A stretch of 64,000 nucleotides of DNA from Gracilaria gracilis (GCA_030374805.1 JARGSG010000196.1:1-64000), one strand, 5' to 3'. Positions 32,430 through 44,520 are shown, counted from the first letter of the stretch. Notes: generated from the sequence alone by a model not told the origin. A program made the numbers and translations.

Positions 32430-33479
32430 GCAAAAGATCGGTCTTGCACTCTGTCAAACGCCCAATCTCATCCATCATTTAGCACTCTCAACAAAGGCCC
32501 GTTTCTCAGCTCACTTGAAAATTGTGCTTTTCTTGTTTCCGGGCAACTCTTCTTTGAAGAAAACCCTCTCATCGCTGCCTCCATTAGCCCAAAAACGCAG
32601 CAAAAATACTCAAAAGCACTTCAACTGTTCATGGAATCTACGTCTTTTGTCCAGAGTATACCTCTTACGCTGGATCAACGACTTGCAGTATATATTCACG
32701 AACAGTTTATGCTTTGCCCGAGAGCTGGGAAGAGACAACAAATGTGCAACTTAGTATGCATGCTTTTGCTAATGATGCCAAATTTAAAGCAACACATCGG
32801 TTTGGCTCAAAGATATCTTTCAGGATGGAAGCAAATGAAACCAACGCAGTCTTCAGTCCCTCTCACAAAACAACTATGCCTCGCCCTGGCTCATTATTTA
32901 ATCTGCAACAAGAAGATTAACTCCGCTGCGCTACTGCTTATATCCTACGGAGCCTGCTTGAGAGTTTCGGAAGCCCGGAATTTGAAATGGAGCCAGATCG
33001 CACTACCTGGCGATATTCGTTTGTCGGCCTATGGACCCAATACAGCGGGTGTCAACATATTGGATGCAAAGACATCCAAGAAAAATGGGCATCTACAGTT
33101 TGCCCCAATTACCGACCCAGACATTATCCAATTTCTCGTGTTCCATCGCATAGCAAACCCCAACCAACCTGTACATTCTCCCCATTTATCGTACAGCAAA
33201 TACGAAAGGAGTCTAAAAGAAGCCGCAAGAACCTTCCATATCAACAATGCGAAGCTCACAACAAACTCAGCTCGAATTGGGAGAGCCATTGAAGATTACA
33301 TCAAAGGCCTTCCAGTAGATCAGATCGCCATCAATGGACGATGGAAATCTTTGACCTCTCTGCGCTACTACCTTGACAATGGCAAATCCTGGATTCTCAA
33401 CATGAAAATCTGCCCCCAACAACAGCGCAAAATCTGGTCCAGTGCGCAACATCTACTTCATCTTCTTCGACGTCGGTGA
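32430..33479 (+). CDS. Tyrosine recombinase of the DIRS element
   Basis: Site-specific recombinase that would insert the circular cDNA without a target duplication. The catalytic domain shows SYGACLRVSEARNLKW (first Arg box), then LTTNSARIGRAIEDYIKG at the second Arg box, and GRWKSLTSLRYYLDNG containing the nucleophile Tyr. The helical N-terminal part (ISPKTQQKYSKALQLFMEST) fits a core-binding SAM-like domain. The frame is open from about 32292 and the true start is uncertain. Its place upstream of the gag-like gene, on the same strand, is unusual for the group. Confidence 0.8.
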   Translation, partial: AKDRSCTLSNAQSHPSFSTLNKGPFLSSLENCAFLVSGQLFFEENPLIAASISPKTQQKYSKALQLFMESTSFVQSIPLTLDQRLAVYIHEQFMLCPRAGKRQQMCNLVCMLLLMMPNLKQHIGLAQRYLSGWKQMKPTQSSVPLTKQLCLALAHYLICNKKINSAALLLISYGACLRVSEARNLKWSQIALPGDIRLSAYGPNTAGVNILDAKTSKKNGHLQFAPITDPDIIQFLVFHRIANPNQPVHSPHLSYSKYERSLKEAARTFHINNAKLTTNSARIGRAIEDYIKGLPVDQIAINGRWKSLTSLRYYLDNGKSWILNMKICPQQQRKIWSSAQHLLHLLRRR

Positions 33480-33703
33480 CCTATCTGTTCACGGCGCTCC
33501 TTCCAAACGTTTGTAACGTTCATATCTTTCGAACTTCAAACGTTCGAACTCATCTACTCTTACCAGTATCAGTTCAACTATCAGACCCCACAGGGATGAC
33601 CACCGTTCTCGTATCACCCGATGCATTTGGTGTTGGTGCTGTTCCACTTTGAACCTCCCCTTCTATCTGTGGTCTCATCTTTCTCTCATTCTTTCGATCT
33701 ATA

Positions 33704-34858
33704 ATGGCAAACCCCCCATCCCTCTCCCTCCCTATCCCACCCCCTTCAACCAACCCGGTCCCAGTGTCTGTGCCCGGTCCATCGAACGCTCCACCAAATA
33801 CAAGCATACCCTCACACTTGACAAACTTGGCACCCGCAGCAGTTCCTATACTAGAGGACTCCCCAATTCTCCCCGCGCCCCCCCTCCCATTCTTCGGCAA
33901 TCTCCGCTCAAAAACTTCTGCCTTCTACATGACGGCTCTTTCCAATGCCCAGATACACTCTATCTCACAAAACGCCCCACCTCACCTGCGCACGAGCCTC
34001 GGTCCCTTCCCTACTACGCAACAGCTGCTCGCTGACGTACTTCGCCTCAGATATATCGAGCTCACATCTTTGCAATTTCAACAACCAACTGACGCCGAGA
34101 ACCGCACTTCTCTTATGAAAATGACCCCTCCAGACGTCATGCATATGGCTCGTGAGAACCCTGAACTCTTGAAAAAGCTAATGCAATCTGCTTTAAAAGA
34201 AGATCATGCTCTTTCCCCACGAACAGTTCCCAATGCGAATCCCTTCAAGGCCGCCTCCATTGCGATTTCTTGGCTCTTCTCGGCGACTACCCAAATCCAG
34301 CAAGCCTCAACCCCAGCTGGCAACCCCACCGCGGGGCCATCACTACAACCACCCTTGGCAGGTCCCGCCCCAACGAGCACACGTGCCCTCCTATCTCTGT
34401 CCGTTCCCAACCAGCATCAGAACGTCAACAATGTTCAGGAGGCTTCAGACGATTCCGATGACGACAACGACCACCCACCGACTAAAAGCCTCAAGCAAGT
34501 CATAGACCCGAAAACGTTTTCCTTTAACCTCACGAAAACGCACCAAAGCTCTCTCTCCCACTACCCGGGAAAAGGCCTAAGCTCCACAAGCTTGAATGTG
34601 GAGCAGCTTATCGGACCCTCCATCTTCTCGATCCTAACTTCTCAAGGAACCGACATCCCGATCTTTCTCCAGAACCATTTCAAGCACTGGAAACGAACAG
34701 CTACAGGTCAACCCACCACTTCAGAGATGGCAGCTGTGACGCTCGGACGCCTCGTACGCTTGGAAATGGTAGTTCACGAATCTTCCAAGCAAGCCCTCGA
34801 ACAGAGACCATCTCTAAAAGTGGCCCTCCGTCGTCTGCACGACATACTACGAGTCTAG
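33704..34858 (+). CDS. Gag-like protein of the DIRS element
   Basis: 384 codons from an ATG at 33704. The product starts with a proline-rich segment (SLSLPIPPPSTNPVPV), has a helical middle and an acidic patch (EASDDSDDDNDH), and ends in a basic helical region. Its position between the recombinase and RT/RNase H genes suggests Gag. There is no CCHC knuckle and no sequence match I can name. Confidence 0.55.
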   Translation: MANPPSLSLPIPPPSTNPVPVSVPGPSNAPPNTSIPSHLTNLAPAAVPILEDSPILPAPPLPFFGNLRSKTSAFYMTALSNAQIHSISQNAPPHLRTSLGPFPTTQQLLADVLRLRYIELTSLQFQQPTDAENRTSLMKMTPPDVMHMARENPELLKKLMQSALKEDHALSPRTVPNANPFKAASIAISWLFSATTQIQQASTPAGNPTAGPSLQPPLAGPAPTSTRALLSLSVPNQHQNVNNVQEASDDSDDDNDHPPTKSLKQVIDPKTFSFNLTKTHQSSLSHYPGKGLSSTSLNVEQLIGPSIFSILTSQGTDIPIFLQNHFKHWKRTATGQPTTSEMAAVTLGRLVRLEMVVHESSKQALEQRPSLKVALRRLHDILRV

Positions 34859-35589
34859 GAAGGTTTATCCACGGGTGTTCACACCGAGAAACGCGATGCG
34901 TGGGAGGAAGTGGTGCATCTTTTGGAGACAGTTCCGCAAGAAACTATCAGATCCCAAGATCTAGAAAAGGTGGTGACAAAGAACATAAACATGCAAAAGA
35001 AACGCCTAACTGTCCTGAAGGCAATCCAAGAAGCAAAATCGAAAGCCTAAAACAACTTGAGAACGCCATTTCGCTCAAACAATCGGAAAGATCAACAGCC
35101 AGTCGACAAAAACCGTACACATTCGAAGTGAACATGTCCAACTATTTGACACCCATATTCCCTATACCTCGCGTAAGATCTCTTCTGTCGAACTCTCCAA
35201 AATCTTTTTCCGTGTTAGACGCTCTCAGTCATCACTTCTACGGCCCACAATCGCCCTTGAGGAAGCGAAAACAAGGTCCCCGGGTTGTAAACGCGCATCT
35301 CAATGTGCAGCGTCACGTCTTCAACAGGGTTTCGCACTTCTTATCAAATTCGACCATCTCCGAAGATGAAAAGGGCATCCATTAGTATACATTACAGATC
35401 TTTTGGCCCACTTTGCGAAACCCGCCGCTGATCACCTCTTCACACTCGATCCTGACGCTTTCTCGCGAGGAGTCTTGAAGCCCATCAATCCGTCGCGCCT
35501 TGCCCTTCCATCGCCGAGAAACATCCGGCGCCCTGAAGACTCCCATCACTGAACACACAGAATCCCCGAAGACGTTAAGCGTCTCTTTC

Positions 35590-37201
35590 TTAGCCCACAC
35601 CAATCTATGTTTGAGAAGACTCTCTACACCACACTTCTTGAAGCTCCAAACGCACGAGCACTCCGTGAATCATTGCCGAAACCCCGTACACACGCCATCC
35701 CATCGAACTATTTACAGCTACTTGAAAGAATGGAAAAATCTGGAATGTTGAACTGGGCTATCGTGTCAGAAGAAGATCATCTCTACTTTCAACTAGCGGA
35801 CGTCATTCAACTTACGCTCTTCGCTGTCACGAAATCAGCACAAGAGGATCGTCTGATATCCTGGCCCCGAATTCAAATGACTTTCTACCGGATCCTTTAT
35901 ACACATCTCTTCCCGACCCAGCCCTTTTCCACTCCGTCCTGCCCAAAAAGCAGCTTTCCGCCATCTACTTTGAGGTGGCTAAAATGTTTCACAACATAGT
36001 CCTTCCCTTAACTCAGTCAAAACTTTTTCCACTTGAAAGACTATACACCGACGACTTACCGGCTGGTTTCGTCGAACGAATATCTGAACAAATTGGTAAA
36101 CCGCTCGAAAAGGGAACACAACTTCGGCCGTGTCAGGCTGCAATGCCGATGGGATTCAAATGGTCAGTCTATATTAGTCATACATTTGCATGCAAACTTC
36201 TTCAAGAATCTTTTCATATCTTCCGCCAGTCCCGCATCGCCCCTTTTGCTGTCTTGCAGCTACAGCCTTTCACCCGCGAGAATGCTCCATTTCTCCTGTC
36301 AGAAGAAATCGCCTTTTTTCTTCACATCATAGACCACATTGGTATTGTCGTATGTACCTGGTCATCCCAAGAGCTCCTACTTCTCTACAAGATTTTGAGG
36401 ACAGTGTTGGCAGCCACCAACCTACCAATCAAAGCCAGCAAGTCTTGTCCCTTCGATAGGGTCGTACGACAGAATCTTCTATTCATCGGCTGCATATGGA
36501 ACTTACAGAATGGCCTACTCTCTCCAATACGATCTAAAATAGATAAGTTGCACTCCCCGTTACAAGAACTATTTCGATCTCGTACTATTGGGCATCATGA
36601 ATGGCAATCAATTATTGGAAAAATCATATGGCCCTCTCTGCTTAACCGTCCGCTTCTATCCTGCTTCAATGCTGTTTACAGACACTCCTCTGAACTCCAT
36701 TCCACTCAGGTTATCCTGTCAGACCAAGATAAGAAAGAGATATCTATGCTTGTTACCCTTCTACCGTTGGCAGTTGTGGATACCACGCTGCCAATCTGTA
36801 ACACTGTCATAACTTTCGATGCTTCTCTAACGGCTGGTGCTGTCCTATACTCTCTTGTTTTCCGAAACATTGCTACAGAGCTCTGCCGACTTTGTCAAAT
36901 CATACAGAACTCTAAAATAGAAGAAATACAATTCACGAAAGAGGTTATAAAGGTTCGCACCATGTATAAAACCTTTTCTCGGAACACCACACTTGTCCAC
37001 AAATGGAGGAAGCCCGAGCACATCAACTGCCTTGAGGCTTCTACTGCAGTGCTTGCACTTAACTGGCTTGTGAACCAAGGTCTGAACCAATGGAGATGTA
37101 TACTCTTCAGTGACTCCATGGTCACCATTGGGGCCTTAAGAAAAGGAAGATCTTCTTCTATTCCGATACTACTGCGCTGCCGCCGCTTTGGAGCCCTTTG
37201 A
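35590..37201 (+). pseudogene. Reverse transcriptase/RNase H of the DIRS element
   Basis: RT part: AAMPMGFKWSVYISHTFACK, equivalent to the G-L-P-fG-L block of DIRS RTs, followed by thumb-like sequence with LPIKASKSCPFDRVV and LLFIGCIWN. RNase H part: VITFDASLTAGAVLYS, EHINCLEASTAVLALNWL and ILFSDSMVTIGALRKG give the D-E-D triad. These enzymes copy the element RNA and remove the template. The linkage with a tyrosine recombinase identifies DIRS rather than LTR elements. Several breaks; fossil. Confidence 0.78.
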
Positions 37202-37344
37202 GTCTCCGTTGGACTACATGTGTCGCTGTTACATATTACGACCAAATTGAACGCGGCCGATAAACCTTCTCGGCCATGAAAGGAATTGTTTTTCAAACAT
37301 GCCTTCACGAAGAGCTTCGTCTTTCTACCTCGTCGACGATCATG

Positions 37345-37490
37345 GGATGGGAACCGTACATATCTTGTCGAGTGTACTAGTGCAGTAGGTTGTGCTTCAC
37401 TGCATAGTGTTCGGAAATGGCCGTCCACACTACCCTCTTATCCCGAAACACTAAAGATCTTGAACCGCAAAGCATCAGCTTGGCGATGAA
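37345..37490 (+). repeat. Split repeat B1
   Basis: Matches B2 at 37680-37830 (shared GTGCTTCACTGCATAGTGTT and CACTACCCTCTTATCCCGAA). Confidence 0.85.
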
Positions 37491-37666
37491 TAATAGATTT
37501 TTGAGAACACGCAGCAGTGGATTTATTAGAGCCATTTCTAGATGCGTCGTGGCGCAAGATGCTATTTAGCAGAGCGATCAGCCATCGTCGCTTCTCGGCG
37601 CAGAGGGTGATCGTTCAATGCTGTTCTACCTTAGCATCTTGGGCAACGTTTTGCTTATTGGAACAC
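37491..37666 (+). repeat. Split repeat A2
   Basis: Matches A1 at 32057-32280 (AATAGATTTTTGAGAACACG...), without A1's tandem duplications. Confidence 0.85.
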
Positions 37667-37679
37667 CCACCCACCCTTC

Positions 37680-37830
37680 CTGGGGAACAGTACATCTCTT
37701 TTCGACTGTAATAGTGCAGTAAGTTGTGCTTCACTGCATAGTGTTCGAACATGGCCGTCCACACTACCCTCTTATCCCGAAACACTAAAGATATTGAGCC
37801 GCAAAGCATCAGCTTGGCGGTGAATAAATA
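37680..37830 (+). repeat. Split repeat B2, right end of the DIRS element
   Basis: Copy of B1 ending near GGCGGTGAATAAATA. Confidence 0.82.
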
Positions 37831-38214
37831 ATTAATGTACATAAAGCAACGTGACAAGCTTACATAATCTTACAATCCATGCTAACTTGTAAAACAGGGT
37901 ATCGGTAAGAAAGAGAAATCCCAACCCCAATGCGACTCAACGCAGAACTTTAACGAGACGTTTCGTTCTTTTACAACACACCAGAGAGTAATTCATTAAA
38001 ATGCGAAGCGTGATTGAAACAAAACCATCGCTGGTTTGCATTTTGAGATACCTTCCTGGTAAGGAGATTGTTGAATGTAATTGGAATCATAGAGCCAAAA
38101 CTAGATGCGCCTTGATTCGATTTAAAAACAAATTAACTCCAACACAGTCTCTAAGGGTCATAATGACCTGGGCCAAGCCCCAATTCAAATGGCAGGCGGT
38201 GCGCTCTGCTACAT

Positions 38215-40433
38215 TCACATCATCTCCTCGCTCTCAGAGCCCTCCGTCGACGAACACCCAGGAATATATTGAACGCCGGTTCGCTTGTCAACAAGCTTCC
38301 AATCCTTCCAGTCCGGGTCATCAAGGCATTCCTGATTTGCCACAGAGTCATGGTACAAAATCCTATGCGTGTCAGTCATTCTGGAGTCGGATCCAGCCAT
38401 GTTCAACAGGGCAAAGGCACTTTCGTCCGCCTCTTCGTCTGTTGTGCTCCCTGTCTCCGACGCGGGCTTGATGCATAACCGCTCGGACAAAGGCACCAAG
38501 GGCGCTTCATCAGAAGAAGGAGAGGCTTGCTGGACACTTTGGTTGGTCATCTTGGCTTCTGTTATCTCTATACTTGGGCAAACAGCACTGCCGCCAGTGG
38601 GCCTGACATCGGGCGGTGAGTGGCACGGTTTGTGAACCACAAGTGCATGACTTGGCTTGCTGCAACTCTTCGTCCTTCGTTTGGCTGCTGCCTTCTGTCT
38701 TTCAGCTTCTCTTTCGGATGCCTTCTTCTGCTGGTTCTCCTCACGTGCGCGGCGTTTCCTCGCTACCTCCTTTTGATTGGCCGCCTTTTCGCGCTGTTTT
38801 TCTTCCTCTTTTGCTTGCTTGGCTCTCTGTGCTTCCTTGAACTTGTGTTCTTTCTCTATCGCCGCCGCTTCTTTGCGCATCTGCTTTGCAGTTTCCCGTT
38901 CTTGGGCTCTACACTCGTCCTGAATTCGCTTCGCGATGACTTCGGCATGAGTCAGGTACACTGCTGGCGCGCCTTTTGTAATGTTTGTTCTGTCCATCGG
39001 ACGTGCACCGTTACTAACTACCTGGGTTTTCGTTAATGTGCGATTCTCAACTATCTCCAAGAATCTATCTCGCCCCTTCAGGGCTATTTCACGCACCATC
39101 TGGAGTCCCGGAAAAATGCCTGCCGATGCAGCAACTGTACTATTGATGTTTGCCCACTCCTTGCGTTCAGCCCGACGTTCGGATCTGCGCTGACCGGAAT
39201 CCGTAAGCAAGCGCTTGCCGTGCCATTTTTCTTCAGCCCAACGCAAAAAGCGGAAGTGCACTGGCCACATCCCTATGGACTCGTAAGTTTTCCTCAACAC
39301 CGACCCCGTTAAGGCTCCGAATCCTGCGACGCCGAGTTTTAGCTTGATACCAAGCTCCCCGAAGTCTACAAAGGCCATTTTGTTCAAGTGAGCATATGTA
39401 GACTTGGCGATCTCTTTGTACTTGCAGTTGATATTCTGGTCGCAAGCCTGCAGAAAATTCGATGTATGGACGGGGCTTTGTGCAACCGATATGTTGCCTT
39501 CATCTGCGGATTGGATCCAGTGATACCCGTTCCTCGATTTATGGCCATCTAAGGTCAACAGCATCTTGCGGCCTTTCATTTTACTTGCCGCATGCCTCTT
39601 AATGTGGTCGATCACAAAGTGTATGTGTTCCTTCATCATGGAACCGTTTTCGGTTCCCAATACAAAGCTTCCTTTCGGAAACCAGTCTTGGCGTCTGAGC
39701 CAATGCGGCGCGCCTGTGTCATCTTTGTAAATTTCTTCGGACAGTAGTTCCAACCACCGAGCCATGGTGTATTTCCCCGCCAAGATGGAGAAAGGTGTCA
39801 ATACGTGCCCGGATCCTGAGGCAATAATGACAGCTGTTAAATGCTTTCCTTGACTATCACATGTCAAGCGAAAACCCCCGTGGTGTGTTTCCGCGCTCAC
39901 GAACCCTTCCTCGGCCTAACTTTTGCTGATGCAAACCTCAGGTTTGCGCAGGCTGCGTCGCGTCCATATTCCAGATACAATCTGGGTCGTCCAAAATACC
40001 TGGATAATCTTTCTCACACAAATGAAGTGCTTCGACATAAGTCTTCACGTGCTCGGGGTCCTCCCCTGCGATCTTGGAGGCGTCCTTATTCTACATCTTC
40101 CGAAACGTAAGGTCCCTGTGCCTTGCGCGGAAGCTCCGAACCCAGTCGTTCGTTGGGTAGCCATTGGGAAACCCCTTCCTCCCGTCGTTCGCGATGTCTG
40201 CTGCTATAGCCTTCAAAGTGTCTTTCAACACTGCGAAACCATGGTTCGCCACATCTTTAATTAGTGCCACGATAATACTTTTTTCTTCATGTGAGAGCAC
40301 GATGTTTCTCTCTCTGGTTATGTTGTAAAGCGTGTCGTCGTATGAATCTTTTTGACGCTTGGCTTCCATCAGGTTGTTCTTAATGTTGGATATGGTGCCC
40401 AACGACAGCCTCGTCAGCGCTGATATATGGCGG
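38215..40433 (-). pseudogene. pogo-type transposase 2, catalytic and C-terminal part
   Basis: Minus strand. It continues the HTH frame from 51959-51836: the frame across the empty site reads EHFRHISALTRLSLGTISNI, a typical pogo/psq helix-turn-helix. The DDE core follows: first Asp in IWNMDATQPAQ, second in MLLTLDGHKSRNGYHW, third in FLQACDQNINCKYKE. The last ~250 residues form a very basic coiled coil (KEAQRAKQAKEEEKQREKAA), then an acidic tail. A TAG at 40093-40091 and at least two frame changes between about 39960 and 39890 break it, besides the retroelement insertion. The frame from about 39900 to 38215 is 561 codons and unbroken. No terminal inverted repeats were located. Confidence 0.8.
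40429..40433. repeat. Target duplication GGCGG, left copy
   Basis: GGCGG directly left of element B and again at 51836-51840, directly right of it. 5 bp is usual for Ty3/gypsy integration. Confidence 0.88.
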
Positions 40434-41201
40434 TGTAGTGCAATGCCAGAGGCGGAAAGACACCACGAAGACGTCCGAGATCTTCCTCCGTAGGAGGGTA
40501 GTCAGCAGACAGAGCCTCTCTGGCAAGGCACGACGAAGTCGGGTGTAAGCCGATGCAAAGCCGTCACGACGGGCGTAGAGAGTTGAGCAAGGATCGGTGC
40601 TGGCAACACGTGTGTGGGTGAACTGGTCCTCTAGAGAGGCACGAGTCCACGGAAGTAGAGAAAGAGAAAAGGAATCCGCGAGAGCGGGGGATGGAAAGAA
40701 GGAAAAGGAGGAAAGGGCAAAAAGGCTACGGTAAACACTGGGGTTATCCCTGTACAGGGTCGAAGGCGACACAAGCGGAAAACACTCCCACGAATGCGTC
40801 CTGTTAGGTGACGCAGGGAGGAAACACTACCCGTAGGCAACGGAGTCTCTCTCCTTGAAGGAGTCGCTGACCGCCGGAGGCGAAGAAGTATAAAGCCAAC
40901 CCTGGTTCGGGGGAACTTTACTGTGAACGGTGGAGAGGTCGCCGCCGGGCTAAGTAGTGAGCTCGCACCAACACTAATTAAATAAACTAACTAAATTAGG
41001 CCCACGCCCAGTGGTAATTACCCACGCGCCGTGGCGCCCGTCCCACGTGTACGTGGCCAACCTCCTGGCTCAACCGTGTCCCACGTGTCCTTCCCACTAC
41101 AGTGGTTGTTACTATTCATATCTCCCATTTGGAGCACCCGCCCGACAGGTCGGAATATGACTAAGTAGTCAAAAACCTCCATCGGAGGGCGTTGCACTAC
41201 A
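40434..41201 (-). repeat. Element B 3' LTR
   Basis: 768 bp, minus strand TGTAGTGCAACGCCCTCC... ending TTGCACTACA. Pair of 51069-51835. Confidence 0.93.
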
Positions 41202-41220
41202 TATCGCCCTCCTTAGGCGG
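41202..41220 (-). promoter_or_regulatory. Element B polypurine tract
   Basis: CCGCCTAAGGAGGGCGATA on the minus strand abuts the 3' LTR. It shares the word CCTAAGGAGGG with two internal sites in the same element. Confidence 0.75.
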
Positions 41221-41258
41221 AAGTATCACCTCACAGAGGGAAACGACGGTGGCGACCA

Positions 41259-43089
41259 TGGAGGATAAAAGCACGCCCTCTCTCGGCTCGCCTGCAACTT
41301 CTCGTTTTCCACCAACGCACACTCCTGCATCCGCAGTTGCCCTTGCTCCAGCATCTCTTCCCGACACCTCGGTCACCAACTACCACGCTCCTCCGACTCC
41401 TGTCATCGACCTCACCATGAGTGGCTCTCAGCAACCCCAATCAGGAGGATTCACCGGCTTTCGTTCCGTGCCCTTACCGCAAGGCGGCAGCAGACTGGTG
41501 CGAACCAGGGACAACCGTCCGGGAGGGTGGCGATCCCTTCCCAAGTTGGGGCGTCAACCGGCTCCGGGGCGGGCGGCAATTGGCCGTCCTACGACTCCCT
41601 CGTGGGACTCAACCCGAACAATCGGCAACAGGCTATGCGCCTCCGGCTTGCGCCGTGGTTCCACCCGATCCCGGTGTTCGACGACGAGCTGATTTCTCAG
41701 TACGTCGACGGCAATGAGCGCCTTCCCGGGGACCTGCCGGCTATCGTCACCACTTCGTGGGATTGGCGCCGGCGCATGGCCATACCTGCACACCAGGTTC
41801 TCCGCTACGCGGGCGAGTCTCGAGCTCAGGATCATGCCGCGCTGGTGCGGATTGGACACCAACGGCAGAGCCGGGCTCCGTTCGAGTTCCTCATCCCGCA
41901 AGAGATGAGGTTCGACGTCGAGCAGTACCGCACCCGCGGGAAGATGAGCTATTGCGACCGGCTGTCGCCGTTGGAGACCTTCGCTTGGCGTGGATTCCCG
42001 GTTGTGCGGCAGGAAGCCTTGTGCTGGCAACGACCGATCATTCGGGCCGAATTCTGCTATCTTGCGCGTCGTTACCGGTCCTCCTTCCTTCAGGAATTCA
42101 TCCGCTTCGAGCGTCGCTGCCAATCCCGTTTCCGAAACTTCGTTCCGTATCAAAACGTGGAGGTGGAGCGTATTGCTCCCGCTCACCGACAAGGTCGGTA
42201 CGTCCCTTTGCCAGCCTGGTGGGCTCAGCTCGACGCATTCCGAGGGTGCTACATAGAGCTTCCCGCGGTGTTCACCTATTTAGGGTCCTACCTCCTAACG
42301 GATCCGCGTAGCGGGCTTTGGTCGGTTGTAGTCACCGAGTGGGCAGTCCGCGCCGCGGCGTACATCGTCATTGAGGCTTACGACCAGTACAGACTGTGGT
42401 TCCTTCCTCCGCGCGTACGGGCCGTTATCCGTCAACTCGACACGACCATCCCCCTTGGGGGTCAGGGAAATGCCGAAAAAGTCCTCGAGTTACTCGACTA
42501 TATCGACAGTATTGACTGGAAAGCGGTCCCGATCGGGCAGAGTGGCCGGCTCACCGGCGGCCGTGGACATGGCACAGGTCTGGGGCGCAATACCGCCTTG
42601 GCGGGGGATTTCGTGTACTTCGATCCGTGGGAACAACGGGAGATTTCCGCTGATGAAGCGGCATAACTCCGGAATGCTCCGAGGAAAATCCCAGACGTTC
42701 ATCCGATTGAGTTCGTCGACTCGGACGATTATTACCGTTCTAGCGGGGATAATGAACCCATGTTGGATAACGCATTCGACGCGGCGGGCAATGATGACGA
42801 CGCGATGGTTGTCGGCACTCCTCCGGAGAATGACGAACCTGTATCACAGGAGTCTGAGCCCGCCGCTGCAGCGTCGGCATCAGCTTCGGCTGTTCCGACT
42901 TCCACGGCGGCTGCCAGAAATAATCCCCAGACGGGCGGGAATCCAGGTGCCGTCATCGCGCAGTTCCTCCGAGAGATAGGGCTCGGCGCCGATACGGCGA
43001 CCAGCGACCTATCCGCAATGCGGGAAGCCCTGGCGCAACGCCTCGGCGGTGGCCAGCCTCCGAACGAGGGGAGTGGTCATGACCAGTAA
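41259..43089 (+). CDS. Element B antisense gene (aORF family), best-preserved member
   Basis: It runs opposite to gag-pol and starts (ATG 41259, or MSGSQQ at 41417) 58-216 bp from the LTR. The N terminus is Pro/Ala/Ser-rich. The core carries WFHPIPVFDDELISQYVDGN, LPGDLPAIVTTSWDWRRRMA, YRTRGKMSYCDRLSPLETFA, RAEFCYLARR, AYDQYRLWFLPPRVR and FVYFDPWEQREIS. The tail is acidic and Ala/Ser-rich. Tryptophan, arginine and tyrosine are frequent and conserved among A, B and F. No catalytic, zinc-binding or transmembrane signature is visible, so it may bind nucleic acid or protein. Its antisense position near an LTR suggests expression from LTR-antisense or downstream promoters. Function unknown. Confidence 0.8.
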
Positions 43090-43429
43090 GACTGGGTCCG
43101 AATAATACCATGTGGGTTTCTTCCGTCTATGACATGTTCTTGTGGTCACCGGTAGTGAACCAGCTCCTTCACGCGGTGCGCGCAAAAATGCACACCCTTC
43201 CGACAGGGAAAATCGTGCTTGCCACGTAATGACCAGCAAGCTGGGTGAAAAACCCCTCGTGTATGGTCGCGAAACATTATGCACGACCATGGTCGGAGTA
43301 TCAGCGCATGAGCGGTGATCCCTTCCCGTCCATGAAGTGTACTCCTCATCTTCAGGTCTTCCCGTTTCCACGGTTCCCGCTCATCCCACTTGGGCAATTC
43401 CCAGCGTAGCTGGTGGGGCTATTACCGTT

Positions 43430-43600
43430 CGACGGTGATACTGAAACACCTTTGAACGTGGGAGATGCTCGATCGGCTCGGCGGTGTCCTGAGCCGTGTC
43501 ATACCCGTACCAACGGACGTGGTAGCGTAGTATACCCTCCTGATTCCAGGAATGCCCGATAATTCGGCTGACGATGTACTCTTGTAAGTACACCTGCCGG
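43430..43600 (-). CDS. Element B chromodomain
   Basis: Minus strand: EYIVSRIIGHSWNQEGILRY then HVRWYGYDTAQDTAEPIEHL, the same fold as element A's domain, at the end of pol. Expected to read histone marks and steer integration (established for chromoviruses). Confidence 0.85.
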
Positions 43601-44520
43601 CCTTGCCGAGTCGTCGTCACAACTGTGCGCTTATCGCCCTGCGAAGGGGAATTTCCCGGATCGGGTGTCGATACGCTAGTCGCGGTTGACCGGGTGGTCC
43701 TCGGTGGAGGCGGGTATTCCGGTGTGCGTACCGCAAGTCTGCGTGCTTCGGAGCGAACCACAAGTCTGAGTGATTCAACCTGTACTGACGGTGGTTCCGA
43801 CAAGCTCGTCGCGGCTTTCCCGCGTTGCGCTGCGAGTGGTGCAGCGCCACGCGCGCCCTCCGTGCTTGCACGTGACTTCACTGACCTGTGGCCGTAGGGT
43901 GCCATAGGGCGATCCGCCTCCCTGGAAAGGGTGTCCTTTCCGGCGCGTGCCAAGTGGCCGCGACGTGGCGATTCGTTCCCAACGGTTACTTCCGGTGGCT
44001 CCGAGCTCCTGGTGGGACTCCCAGCAGTGCTGGGTGCAGCGCGAGCCGCACCCATTACTTGGGAAATTTCCGCCTCGAATGGCGTGTCCTCGCCGTCCAT
44101 GACGCGTACATCATCCCGGGTGACCGGTTTTCGTCTGGCAACGATGCCAGGGTCTACCGAGACACTCGGAACTTCCGCAACCGTGCGTGGCCTTGCGGTG
44201 TCGTCCTCCCTTTGTACCGGGGTTGCCGTCCCGCGTCCAGCGGTGGGTTTCAGCACCGCGTCCGCCGTTGCGGGGGGCGCGTGCGACCGATTGTTCGGAG
44301 CCGTCCCCGGTGGGGTTGGTTCCTTACAACCCAGCTGAGCTGGTACCAGGACACGGTCACGACTCGCCTTGGGCAAGGGTGTGGTTGTTCCGTTCGCTTC
44401 AGCGTGTCGCCTCTCCGCCTGCAGCGGCGTGTCTGACGGGATTTCCGGTGTGCCGTGTACCCCGGATGTCTTCTTCTCGTTGCGACGGCGGATTACCTTC
44501 AGCAAAAGTGACCTCCTCAC

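Larger units (their letters stand above)
32057..37830 (+). mobile_element. PAT-like DIRS retroelement with split direct repeats
   Basis: The order is A1 (32057-32280), tyrosine recombinase, gag-like gene, RT/RNase H, then B1 (37345-37490), A2 (37491-37666) and B2 (37680-37830). A1 matches A2, and B1 matches B2, which is the split-direct-repeat plan of PAT/Ngaro-type elements that integrate with a tyrosine recombinase instead of an integrase. The recombinase gene precedes gag here, whereas it follows RT in most DIRS families. The coding part has several breaks. Repeat pairs differ at roughly 8-10% of positions by eye, so the element is older than A, B and E. Confidence 0.85.
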
